From positions 1 to 43,792 of the forward strand of contig CALGQU010000021.1 of assembly GCA_937959125.1 (NCBI GenBank): a stretch of 43,792 bases of DNA. The letters run 5' to 3'. A program made the position numbers and the translations under genes. Of the stretch, positions 14,622 to 22,703 are shown piece after piece. Positions within the stretch are counted from its first letter, which is position 1. Each line of letters begins with the position of its first letter. The notes below the pieces were generated by a model, which was not told the DNA's origin, made no database searches, and saw only the letters and a list, made by a program, of their open reading frames with translations. The DNA is from an uncultured Croceitalea sp. GTDB taxonomy: Bacteria; Bacteroidota; Bacteroidia; Flavobacteriales; Flavobacteriaceae.

Positions 14622-15851
14622 ATGGAAGTTTTAACACAACAGACAACACAAATTCTCTATTTGGGAACCAATACCCGTTTGGCCCAAGAATTCCACAGAA
14701 ATGATGGACATGTTGAGGTGTACATGGTAGAAAACGTCTCGCAAGCATTAAAATGGCTACATAACCAAAGCGATTTTAAAGATGGAAAATGGCAAGGGAT
14801 CAACAATAATCTTGATGCTTTTCTATGTGAAGAAAGTTTGTCCAACAATAGGGTTCTTGAGCTAAAATCCTATGTGGAACAAACCTTTGATCCCGCAGAA
14901 AAAATCCCGTTTTTATTGGTAGGGAATACGCTGAGCAAAGCGGACAAGGTTATGGCCATGGAAAATGGGTTTGACGATTTTTTTGTGCACCCGGTAGATT
15001 TCAAAAAATTGCTGGATAGGGTCAATTTTTTAAAGGAATTAAAGTCCAACCTTAGAAAACAAAAGATACGTTCCAGTAGTGGACAGCTTAAAAAGTATAA
15101 AATAGGTTTTTGGAAGCGCAGTTTTGATGTCCTTTTGGCAGGTTCCGTCTTGTTGCTTGCATCCCCATTTTTACTGCTGGTCATACCGGCCATACGCTTA
15201 GAGTCCAAAGGAAAGGTATACTATATCTCCAAAAGGGTAGGAACAGGTTATAAAATATTCAACTTCTTAAAGTTGCGATCCATGTACCCAGATGCGGACA
15301 AACGCTTAAAGGAGTTTGAGCATTTGAACCAATATGCGCATGAAGATGCGGAGCCTATTGAAATCGTACCACAAGATACAGATGATAACCCCATGGGAAC
15401 CATGCTTATTGGTGATGATTCCCCCGTGGATGAGGTAGCACACAACCAGAAGCGAAAAGCGAGTGCCAAAAGTGCATTCATAAAATTTGATAATGACCCC
15501 CGTATTACCAAAGTGGGAAAGATCATAAGAAAGCTGAGTATAGATGAGCTGCCCCAATTGATTAATGTGCTCAAGGGGGATATGTCCATAGTGGGGAACA
15601 GGCCTTTACCGTTGTACGAAGCAGAAATGTTGACTACGGATGAGTGGACGGAACGTTTTAACGGCCCTGCAGGGATTACGGGACTTTGGCAAGTGGAAGC
15701 ACGGGGGCGTAGTTCAAAAATGTCTACGGAAGAGCGTAAACAGTTGGATGTAAAATACGTAGGGTATGCCAATGGTAAGTATGCCTTTTTAATTGATATG
15801 TGGATTATTTTAAGAACGTTCAAAGCGGTTTTTCAAAAAGAAAATGTTTAG
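14622..15851 (+). CDS. Pseudo-receiver fused to initiating polyprenyl-phosphate sugar transferase
   Basis: Residues 1-135 of this 409-residue protein align by eye with receiver domains. LDAFLCE puts Glu70 at the phosphoacceptor Asp position, and FDDFFVHP puts His123 in place of the invariant Lys. After a linker, a membrane helix (about 169-190) leads into the bacterial sugar transferase domain, with KVYYISKRVGTGYKIFNFLKLRSM, FDNDPRITKVGK, KLSIDELPQLINVLKGDMSIVGNRP and GITGLWQ. Such enzymes (WcaJ/WbaP type) load the first sugar phosphate onto undecaprenyl phosphate. An insertion of about 60 residues lies between the LRSM and DPR motifs. Such single-spanning forms act at the inner membrane. The fusion and Glu substitution suggest allosteric control locked in an on-like state. 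Confidence 0.9.
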   Translation: MEVLTQQTTQILYLGTNTRLAQEFHRNDGHVEVYMVENVSQALKWLHNQSDFKDGKWQGINNNLDAFLCEESLSNNRVLELKSYVEQTFDPAEKIPFLLVGNTLSKADKVMAMENGFDDFFVHPVDFKKLLDRVNFLKELKSNLRKQKIRSSSGQLKKYKIGFWKRSFDVLLAGSVLLLASPFLLLVIPAIRLESKGKVYYISKRVGTGYKIFNFLKLRSMYPDADKRLKEFEHLNQYAHEDAEPIEIVPQDTDDNPMGTMLIGDDSPVDEVAHNQKRKASAKSAFIKFDNDPRITKVGKIIRKLSIDELPQLINVLKGDMSIVGNRPLPLYEAEMLTTDEWTERFNGPAGITGLWQVEARGRSSKMSTEERKQLDVKYVGYANGKYAFLIDMWIILRTFKAVFQKENV

Positions 15852-15853
15852 GG

Positions 15854-16594
15854 ATGAAGATTCGGAAGATTTTGATTCTGTTACTGTTAATACTTGGAAA
15901 TGTTGGCAGTGCGCAGTCTATTAATGAGTTTATTGTCAAAGGTTTAAAAGACAATGACATCAGCAAAAAATTACCGCCATTAGATACGTTAATAGCGCGG
16001 GCAAAGGCGCATTCGCCTTTTTTAAAAGTGACCCTTAACGAACAGCAGTATCGAGATGGCGTGGTATCCTTTGAGCAAAGGGCGTGGTTGCAATACATTA
16101 ACCTGGAAGCCGGCTATAATTATGGCGTCTTTGATAATTTAAGCAATTCCCAAATTGCGGGGGATCCCCAAAGTCAAGCCTTGTTTTCAACGGAACAGAG
16201 CAGGTATCAAGTAGGTGTTTCCTTAAGGTTGCCACTTTCTGCAATTATCAATAGACGGGCCAATATCCTCAGTAAAAAAGGAGAAGCAAAAAAAGCGCGT
16301 TTTGAAACCGAAGTGGCAGAAATGGAGCTGGCGCAAAAAGTGGTCTCCATGTACAACGATTTACTTAAAATCCATCGCATGTTCTTTATTTCCAGCTCTA
16401 TCGTAGACAATTTTAGGGTACAGTCCTTACGGGCAGAAAAAGACTTTGCCAATGGAACCATCAATGTTACGGAATACACAAGGCTGCAACAGATGATGAA
16501 CCAGGCCACCATGAATTACGAGCTATTGCGATCGGATTTTGTGGCAGCGGTAATGGCGCTCCGAGGTATCTCGGGGTATGATTTTGAGATCTAA
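15854..16594 (+). CDS. Short TolC-like outer membrane factor in the EPS operon
   Basis: The protein has 246 residues from the ATG at 15854, with a signal peptide (about 1-23, ending GSAQ). Long helices with TolC-family features follow, including DTLIARAKAHSPFLKVTLNEQQYRDGV, YINLEAGYNYGVFDN, YQVGVSLRLPLS and FANGTINVTEYTRLQQMMNQA. Full TolC-type proteins have about 420-480 residues and two such repeats, so this has roughly one. It starts 2 nt after the sugar transferase stop and ends 2 nt before the Wzc-like gene. It probably forms or helps form the outer membrane exit for the polymer, as no Wza gene is present. Whether it oligomerises into a channel is unknown. Confidence 0.75.
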   Translation: MKIRKILILLLLILGNVGSAQSINEFIVKGLKDNDISKKLPPLDTLIARAKAHSPFLKVTLNEQQYRDGVVSFEQRAWLQYINLEAGYNYGVFDNLSNSQIAGDPQSQALFSTEQSRYQVGVSLRLPLSAIINRRANILSKKGEAKKARFETEVAEMELAQKVVSMYNDLLKIHRMFFISSSIVDNFRVQSLRAEKDFANGTINVTEYTRLQQMMNQATMNYELLRSDFVAAVMALRGISGYDFEI

Positions 16595-16596
16595 AA

Positions 16597-18828
16597 ATGA
16601 AATTCAACTTACTCTTTTTTGTTAGGCTCTTATTACGGCACGCCGGACTGCTTGTTATCATGCCCATCATCTTGGCATCTTTGGTTTTCTTTCTTACACG
16701 GAACGAACCCAAGGTGTATAATTCCAAAGCAAGGGTATATACGGGTATCGCTTCCGGTTCCAGCATAGAATTGGAAAATACCAAAGTAGACTTTAGGGCC
16801 GCCAATACGGCCTATGATAATTTATTGAACCTCATTAAAGCTAGAACCAATATTGAAATGGTAGGCTTACAGCTTTTTGCACAGCATATGGCGTTGGATA
16901 GTGCAAATCCCAAAATCATTTCCCAGGCCAAAATGGAAAGCCTTCAAGAGTCGGTGCCGGAAGTAATAAAACAGGTAGTGGTAAAGGGCGACGTAGAGAA
17001 GACCTTGGAAAACTTTAAGGCACTCAAGAATTCCAATCACTCCAATTTTATTTACAAACTCATCAATCTAGATCATCCAGATTACAGTATCGAGAAAATT
17101 ACCGGAAAAATAGGACTTAGAAGAATATCGAACAGTGACTTTGTAGATATTGAATACGAGTCCGATGATGCCGCCATCTGCCAAAATACCTTGGTCATCC
17201 TTTGTGAGGTATTCGTAAAACTCAATGCCGATATAAAAGTGAACCAATCGGATGCCGTGGTGAAGTATTTTCAAAACCAACTGGACAATTCCACAAACGA
17301 CTTAAAAATTGCAGAGGACGATCTACTCAATTTTAACCGTACCCATAATGTTATCAATTATTACGAGCAGACCAAGCATATAGCAGCGGAAAAAGAAGAA
17401 TTTGAAATTAAATATTTTGAAGTCTACAGAAAGTTCCACGCTGCAAGGGCCATTATCCTCAATTTGGAAACCAAACTGGAGACCCATGAGAAAAAACGGA
17501 TTGCCAGTGAAAGCATTATGGATCTTAGGAAGAAATTGTCCGCACTTAATTTTGAGATTTCCATGGAAACCTTGGGTATTGAAAATGATTCCATAAAAGT
17601 ATTGGAAAGCACTAAAAAAGTAGCTGATAGAATCGTGCAAGTAGAAGAAGTGGAGCGCGAGTTGGCCCAGGAAGTAGAACAATTGTATCAAACCGATTTT
17701 GATAGTAAGAGCATAGCATCTACGAGTATTTTATCAGATTGGTTACGCTATACCACCGACTATGAAGGCTATGGTGCCCAGCTTAAGGTCATGGAGCAAA
17801 AACGAAAGGAGTTTGATGCCCTGTACCAGCGCTTTTCGCCCTTAGGGGCTACTATGAAACGCTTGGAGCGAAAGATTGATATTGCGGAACGGGAATACCT
17901 TAGTCTATTGCACAGTTTGGGTCTGGCAAAATTGCGTCAACAGAACGTAGAATTAAAATCCAATATTAAATTGACAGAGGTTCCTTTTTATCCTATTAGC
18001 CCTAAACCCAGTAAACGAATGATGCTAGTAGCCGTTGCTGGAATTGTTGGGTTTCTATTGGTGGCCATAACCGTTTTGGTGCTGGAATTTTTGGATGGCA
18101 ATATTAAAACGGCAGCAAGGGCCGAAGATAAGATCGGGTTAAAGGTATCCTCCATTTTTCCGGTGATCAATTTAAAGGATAAAAAAATAGATTATGAATT
18201 CATCCAAAACAAAGCGGTTACCGCAATTTCCAGGAATGTCTTGCTCAATCAGTTTAAAAAAACCGAGGGCAATCAACCCGTAGTGAATATGCTGTTTTCA
18301 ACTCAGGATGATGAGGGAAAAACGTTTATTTGTCAAAACCTTATTGCCAAACTCTGCGAATTGGGGTACAAGACCTTACACATTACCTATGATGAGTTTG
18401 ACTTGGGTATTGACAGTGCACAATACCATAAAATCAACTATGAAGTTAGCGATCAATTGTATAAGATAGGCCGTATTGAAGAGTTTGACGGGAATGCCAA
18501 TATCTATAGTTCCCAAGAGTTTGATTTTGTGATTTTGGAAATCCCAAGCATTATACGAAACCCTTTTCCGGTGAAATTGGCAGCTACCATGGACTACACC
18601 TTTTTGGTAACGCGGGCAAATCGCGCTTGGGGAGAGGCAGATGAGAACGCGTTGACACTCTTTAACCAAGCCACAACAGGTCCAGAACCGACCATCATAC
18701 TAAATGGGGTCAAAGTTTTGGAAATGGAAACCGTTCTAGGGGAACTGCCCAAGAAAAGATCCTTGATACGTAGAGCTGTAAAGCAGATCGTTCAATTTAG
18801 GTTCTTCAATAAAAAATCGATAGCCTAA
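16597..18828 (+). CDS. Wzc/GumC-like polysaccharide co-polymerase with degenerate kinase domain
   Basis: The protein has 743 residues, with a membrane helix at about 17-37, a long periplasmic part with coiled coils (about 195-450), a second helix at about 475-497 and a cytoplasmic P-loop domain (about 560-725). This is the layout of Wzc-type chain-length and export proteins. The Walker A region keeps Gly-Lys-Thr (574-576, in DDEGKT). Walker A' reads ITYDEFD instead of the usual IDxDxR, Walker B reads VILEIP instead of VIxDTPP, and there is no tyrosine cluster at the C-terminus (QFRFFNKKSIA). It is therefore probably not an active tyrosine kinase. The stop overlaps the flippase start (TAATG). 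Confidence 0.87.
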   Translation: MKFNLLFFVRLLLRHAGLLVIMPIILASLVFFLTRNEPKVYNSKARVYTGIASGSSIELENTKVDFRAANTAYDNLLNLIKARTNIEMVGLQLFAQHMALDSANPKIISQAKMESLQESVPEVIKQVVVKGDVEKTLENFKALKNSNHSNFIYKLINLDHPDYSIEKITGKIGLRRISNSDFVDIEYESDDAAICQNTLVILCEVFVKLNADIKVNQSDAVVKYFQNQLDNSTNDLKIAEDDLLNFNRTHNVINYYEQTKHIAAEKEEFEIKYFEVYRKFHAARAIILNLETKLETHEKKRIASESIMDLRKKLSALNFEISMETLGIENDSIKVLESTKKVADRIVQVEEVERELAQEVEQLYQTDFDSKSIASTSILSDWLRYTTDYEGYGAQLKVMEQKRKEFDALYQRFSPLGATMKRLERKIDIAEREYLSLLHSLGLAKLRQQNVELKSNIKLTEVPFYPISPKPSKRMMLVAVAGIVGFLLVAITVLVLEFLDGNIKTAARAEDKIGLKVSSIFPVINLKDKKIDYEFIQNKAVTAISRNVLLNQFKKTEGNQPVVNMLFSTQDDEGKTFICQNLIAKLCELGYKTLHITYDEFDLGIDSAQYHKINYEVSDQLYKIGRIEEFDGNANIYSSQEFDFVILEIPSIIRNPFPVKLAATMDYTFLVTRANRAWGEADENALTLFNQATTGPEPTIILNGVKVLEMETVLGELPKKRSLIRRAVKQIVQFRFFNKKSIA

Positions 18829-20174
18829 TGTGGAGTAAACTTAAAAAACTGGGAAAGGAAAAAAACTTGGCTTCATTGCTCTCCAATGTAAGTGTGGCCG
18901 CCTCTGGACTATTAAGTTTTATGCTGTTGACAAGGCAATTGCCCAAAGAGGCCTTTGGGGACTGGGTATTGTTCATCACCTTGGCCACCTTTATAGATCT
19001 CTTACGTTTTGGCCTTACCCGGACCGCCGCCGTACGGGCATTATCCGGGGCAGATGATTTAGTGCAGCAAACCGTATTGGGAGCTACTTTTAAGATAAAC
19101 ACCATTTTGGTGTTGGTCATTGCCACCTTGTGTTGGTCGTTATTGGGTTTGAAAACCTTATTAAAGGTAGAAATCACTTATGGGTACCATCTTTTTTTAG
19201 TCTGGTATCCACTATTGGCATTGGGAAACTTAAGTTGGAACAATGCCATGGCACTCTTTCAAGCACAGCAGAATTTTAATAGAATGATGGCGGTACGGCT
19301 TGCCAATGTTGGTCTTTTTCTGGTGTTTTTGGTTGCCAACCATTGGATATTCCGTTTGGGGCTTGTGCCTATTATTATGGTTAATATTTTGGTCAACCTA
19401 GTTTCGGGCTTGTGGTGTACAATTAAGCAGTGGGACGGCCTTACCTATGTAAGGCATACCCATAGAAAGATGGAGAAGGAATTGATCAATTTTGGCAAAT
19501 ACTCCATGGGCACCTTAATAAGTTCCAGCCTATTAAAAAGTGCGGATACGTTTATCATTGGATTAAGCCCCTTTCTGGGATCCGCAGGTATCGCCATGTA
19601 TGCCATTCCCTTAAAATTGACCGATTTATTGGGGATACCCCTGCATAGTTTTTCCATGACGGCCTACCCCAGAATGTCCAAAAAATGCGTGGAAGGTGAT
19701 AAGTTGGGTGCCAGAACCTTGTTCTATACCTACTCTGGAACGGTGACCCTATTGTTTTTACCTATAGCCTTGATCAGCTTTGTTTTTGCGGAAGAGCTTA
19801 TCCTTATTCTGGGCGGTGAAGCGTATAAAGAGGCACTACCATTACTCACCTTGATCTTTAAAGTGTTTACGCTTTACGTAATGTTGTTGCCCATTGACCG
19901 TTTTACCGGGGTATTGTTGGACAGTTTAAACCGGCCCAAGTATAATCTTTATAAAGTCCTGGTGATGACCACTGCCAATATTCTGGTGGATATCATAGCG
20001 GTTTTCGTTTTTAAGAGCCTTGTGGCCGTAGCGGTGGGTACGGTACTCTTTACGCTCATTGGTATCTTTTTGGGTTTCTTTTATGTGCGAAAAGAACTGA
20101 AGATCCACATAAGACAATTGTTTGTAGAGAGCTTTTCCTTTTTTAAAAATATTAAAACGCAGCTACCCCAATGA
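18828..20174 (+). CDS. Wzx-type polysaccharide flippase
   Basis: The protein has 448 residues, almost entirely hydrophobic, with about 12 predicted membrane helices and little soluble sequence, as in the MOP/Wzx family. The N-terminal region has SNVSVAASGLLSFMLLTRQLPKEAFGDW, a common start for this family (the LGxxxFG-like pattern), and the middle has ADTFIIGLSPFLGSAGIAMYAI. It should move undecaprenyl-linked repeat units across the inner membrane. It overlaps the Wzc-like gene by one base and the polymerase by four, placing it in the core of the EPS operon. Confidence 0.88.
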   Translation: MWSKLKKLGKEKNLASLLSNVSVAASGLLSFMLLTRQLPKEAFGDWVLFITLATFIDLLRFGLTRTAAVRALSGADDLVQQTVLGATFKINTILVLVIATLCWSLLGLKTLLKVEITYGYHLFLVWYPLLALGNLSWNNAMALFQAQQNFNRMMAVRLANVGLFLVFLVANHWIFRLGLVPIIMVNILVNLVSGLWCTIKQWDGLTYVRHTHRKMEKELINFGKYSMGTLISSSLLKSADTFIIGLSPFLGSAGIAMYAIPLKLTDLLGIPLHSFSMTAYPRMSKKCVEGDKLGARTLFYTYSGTVTLLFLPIALISFVFAEELILILGGEAYKEALPLLTLIFKVFTLYVMLLPIDRFTGVLLDSLNRPKYNLYKVLVMTTANILVDIIAVFVFKSLVAVAVGTVLFTLIGIFLGFFYVRKELKIHIRQLFVESFSFFKNIKTQLPQ

Positions 20175-21664
20175 ATCCTTTTTTAAGAACATATGGGGCA
20201 GATCTTATGAAAAAACCGGTACCGGTTTTATTATTGCTCTCCGTGGTTTTGCTCACCGCCCACTTAACCGCTACCAAAGGTTTGGTTGCCGGTATTGCCA
20301 TCGTTGTTTTACCGCTGGTGGCCATTTACGTAGGGGCTCTTTTTGTCAATCCAAGGATTGGCATTGTCACCGTACTTATTTTTAATTTTTTTGTTTTGGG
20401 CATTGGCCGCTACATTCCCATGACCTGGGGCCTATTGATGGATGGCCTTATGGTATTGATGTACCTATCACTTTTTTTTAAGGCTTTTAAAATAAAAGTG
20501 CCTTGGAACAGGGCCGGTTCACAGCTTACCTTATTGGTATCCATTTGGTTTGGTTATGCCGTATTGCAAATCGTAAATCCAGAAGCGGTAAGTGTTGCTG
20601 CATGGTTTTATGCCATGCGGGGTTTGGCCTTATACCAATGGTTGTTCGTCCCCCTTTTGTTTATTTTATTCAATAAGCGGGCAGACATGCAACTTTTCTT
20701 TTTGATTTGGGGGGCACTCTCTTTGTTGGCCACCATGAAGGGAATGCAACAGCTTATTTTTGGTGTGGATAAGTGGGAGCAAGCATGGCTGGATGCAGGT
20801 GGGGACGTGACCCACATTCTCTTTGGAAAACTTAGGATTTTCTCTTTCTATTCAGATGCTGGTCAGTTTGGGGCCTCACAAGGGCATACCGGTGTCGTTT
20901 TTGGTGTATTGACCCTTTTTGCAAAGAACAGAAAGTTTCAAATATTTTGTGCCGTAGTTGCAATGGCCGGGTTATTGGGAATGATGATTTCCGGTACCCG
21001 AGGTGCCATTGCCGTTCCAGCAATGGGCGGCGTGATGTTTATTTTGGTGCGCAAGCATATTCCCAGTATCGTGTTGGGGGTCGTGGCCGGAATAGGCGTC
21101 TTTGTCTTTTTTAAGTACACGACCATTGGAAACGACAATGACCAAATACGGCGAATGCGTACTGCTTTTGATCCTAACGATGCCTCCTTGGAAATGCGCA
21201 GGATCAATCAAAGAAGGCTGAGCGAGTATTTGAAAACAAGACCGTTGGGAGGCGGTATTGGATCCACGGGAAATTGGGGCAAACGCTTTTCCCCAAATAC
21301 GTTTTTGGCCAATACCGCAACGGATAGTTGGTTTGTAGCGGTGTGGGCAGACACTGGTATAGTAGGGCTGTACCTGCATCTCTTCATCCTCTTTTTTATC
21401 CTGGTTACAGGGTCGTATAATGTGATGTATAAAATACGTGACGATTGGCTAAAAGGGCAAATAACAGCCTTGGTCTGTGGAATGGCCGGGATCATGCTGG
21501 CCTCTTACGGTAATGGCGTATTTGGGCAGTTTCCAACCTGCTTGCTCATGTATACGACCATGGTCTTTATTTTTTGGTCGCCCAAATGGGATAAAGAAAT
21601 ACAAGCAGTCAAGGAAGAATCCAATGAAAATATGGAGCGAGTTTCAGGGGCGGTAAGCGCCTAA
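20171..21664 (+). CDS. O-antigen ligase/polymerase family protein (Wzy-like)
   Basis: The protein has 497 residues and about 10-12 membrane helices. A large periplasmic loop (about 325-400) contains MRRINQRRLSEYLKTRPLGGGIGSTGNW and ATDSWFVAVWADTGIVGLYLH, features of the Wzy_C/O-antigen ligase family, and SGTRGAIAVP precedes it. In this setting, after a Wzx flippase, it most likely polymerises repeat units in the periplasm. The ATG at 20171 overlaps the flippase stop. A ligase role cannot be excluded from sequence. Confidence 0.85.
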   Translation: MNPFLRTYGADLMKKPVPVLLLLSVVLLTAHLTATKGLVAGIAIVVLPLVAIYVGALFVNPRIGIVTVLIFNFFVLGIGRYIPMTWGLLMDGLMVLMYLSLFFKAFKIKVPWNRAGSQLTLLVSIWFGYAVLQIVNPEAVSVAAWFYAMRGLALYQWLFVPLLFILFNKRADMQLFFLIWGALSLLATMKGMQQLIFGVDKWEQAWLDAGGDVTHILFGKLRIFSFYSDAGQFGASQGHTGVVFGVLTLFAKNRKFQIFCAVVAMAGLLGMMISGTRGAIAVPAMGGVMFILVRKHIPSIVLGVVAGIGVFVFFKYTTIGNDNDQIRRMRTAFDPNDASLEMRRINQRRLSEYLKTRPLGGGIGSTGNWGKRFSPNTFLANTATDSWFVAVWADTGIVGLYLHLFILFFILVTGSYNVMYKIRDDWLKGQITALVCGMAGIMLASYGNGVFGQFPTCLLMYTTMVFIFWSPKWDKEIQAVKEESNENMERVSGAVSA

Positions 21665-21776
21665 AATTTCCTTTGGCGTATGCCATTTTATGCTTCTCCA
21701 AGTAACGGAAAAGAACAAGGAATCGAAAATTAATTTTGCCGCCAGCAATGTGGGCTGCAAAGAAAAACGCGATACA

Positions 21777-22685
21777 ATGACAAAAGACAATGCACAACCG
21801 CTGGTATCCATTATTACCATAAACTACAATGAAGCTGCCGTAACCCTGGATATGTTGGCATCATTGGAACAGTTGACGTATTCCAATTATGAGGTCATTG
21901 TGGTAGATAATGCCTCGCCCAACGAAAAACCTGATATCATCAAAGAACGATATCCAACGGTACAATTGATCAAGAGTGCCACCAATCTTGGATTTGCAGG
22001 AGGAAACAATCTTGGCGTAAAAGTAGCCCAGGGAGAATTCTTATTGTTCGTTAATAACGATACCATAGTCCCTGCGGATTTTCTGGAACCCTTGGTCAAA
22101 ACCCTGCAAGAGGATACCGCTATTGGTATGGTGAGCCCTAAGATCAAATTCCATTGGAATCCTACCTTGATCCAATATGCGGGCTACAGCCCTATGAACC
22201 ATTGGACCATTAGGAACAATAGTATTGGCTACCACCAAAAGGATGATGGTAAATATGATACCCCAGGGGAAACGGCCTCCATCCACGGTGCTGCCATGAT
22301 GGTCCCTAAAAAAGTCGTGGATGAGGTAGGGATGATGGCGGAGCTCTACTTTCTGTACTATGAAGAGCATGATTGGGCAGAAATGATCAAAAGGGCCGGA
22401 TATAAAATTTATTACCAACCAAAGTCATATATCCTGCACAAAGAGTCTTTGGCTACTGGAAAATTCAGTCCTCTAAAAACGTATTACATCGCCAGAAATA
22501 GAATTGTTTTTGCAAGAAGGAATTTTAAGAAGACCCAACTGATAGTCAGCATGATATTTCAAGTGGCGGTATCCATTCCTAAAAACACCCTTCTCTTTTT
22601 GTTTAAAAGAGAATTTAAACACCTAAAGGCCCTTTGGTCAGCTATGCTATGGAACCTTAGCAATTATGAATTAAAAAATATGTAA
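21777..22685 (+). CDS. Family 2 glycosyltransferase (rhamnosyltransferase-like)
   Basis: The protein has 302 residues. I place the start at the ATG at 21777 (MTKDNAQPLVSIITINYNE); an upstream in-frame ATG at 21690 would add 29 residues unlike the family. The GT-A domain shows VIVVDNASPNEKPDII, LGFAGGNNLGVKVA, FVNNDTI (DxD-like site) and YEEHDWAEMIKRAGYKIYY, the last typical of WcaA/RfbF-type enzymes. These often transfer rhamnose, which fits the rfb genes downstream, but the donor is not proven. It sits between the polymerase and the LruC gene in the EPS operon. Confidence 0.85.
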   Translation: MTKDNAQPLVSIITINYNEAAVTLDMLASLEQLTYSNYEVIVVDNASPNEKPDIIKERYPTVQLIKSATNLGFAGGNNLGVKVAQGEFLLFVNNDTIVPADFLEPLVKTLQEDTAIGMVSPKIKFHWNPTLIQYAGYSPMNHWTIRNNSIGYHQKDDGKYDTPGETASIHGAAMMVPKKVVDEVGMMAELYFLYYEEHDWAEMIKRAGYKIYYQPKSYILHKESLATGKFSPLKTYYIARNRIVFARRNFKKTQLIVSMIFQVAVSIPKNTLLFLFKREFKHLKALWSAMLWNLSNYELKNM

Positions 22686-22703
22686 CCCTTAAAATCTCAA
22701 ATT

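Noticed and set aside
15248-15823. A 191-codon minus-strand frame inside the sugar transferase gene
   Set aside because: The plus strand has clear transferase motifs throughout, so this is a shadow frame.
16597-18828. Active bacterial tyrosine kinase
   Set aside because: Walker A' and Walker B are altered and the C-terminal tyrosine cluster is missing, so only a co-polymerase role is supported.
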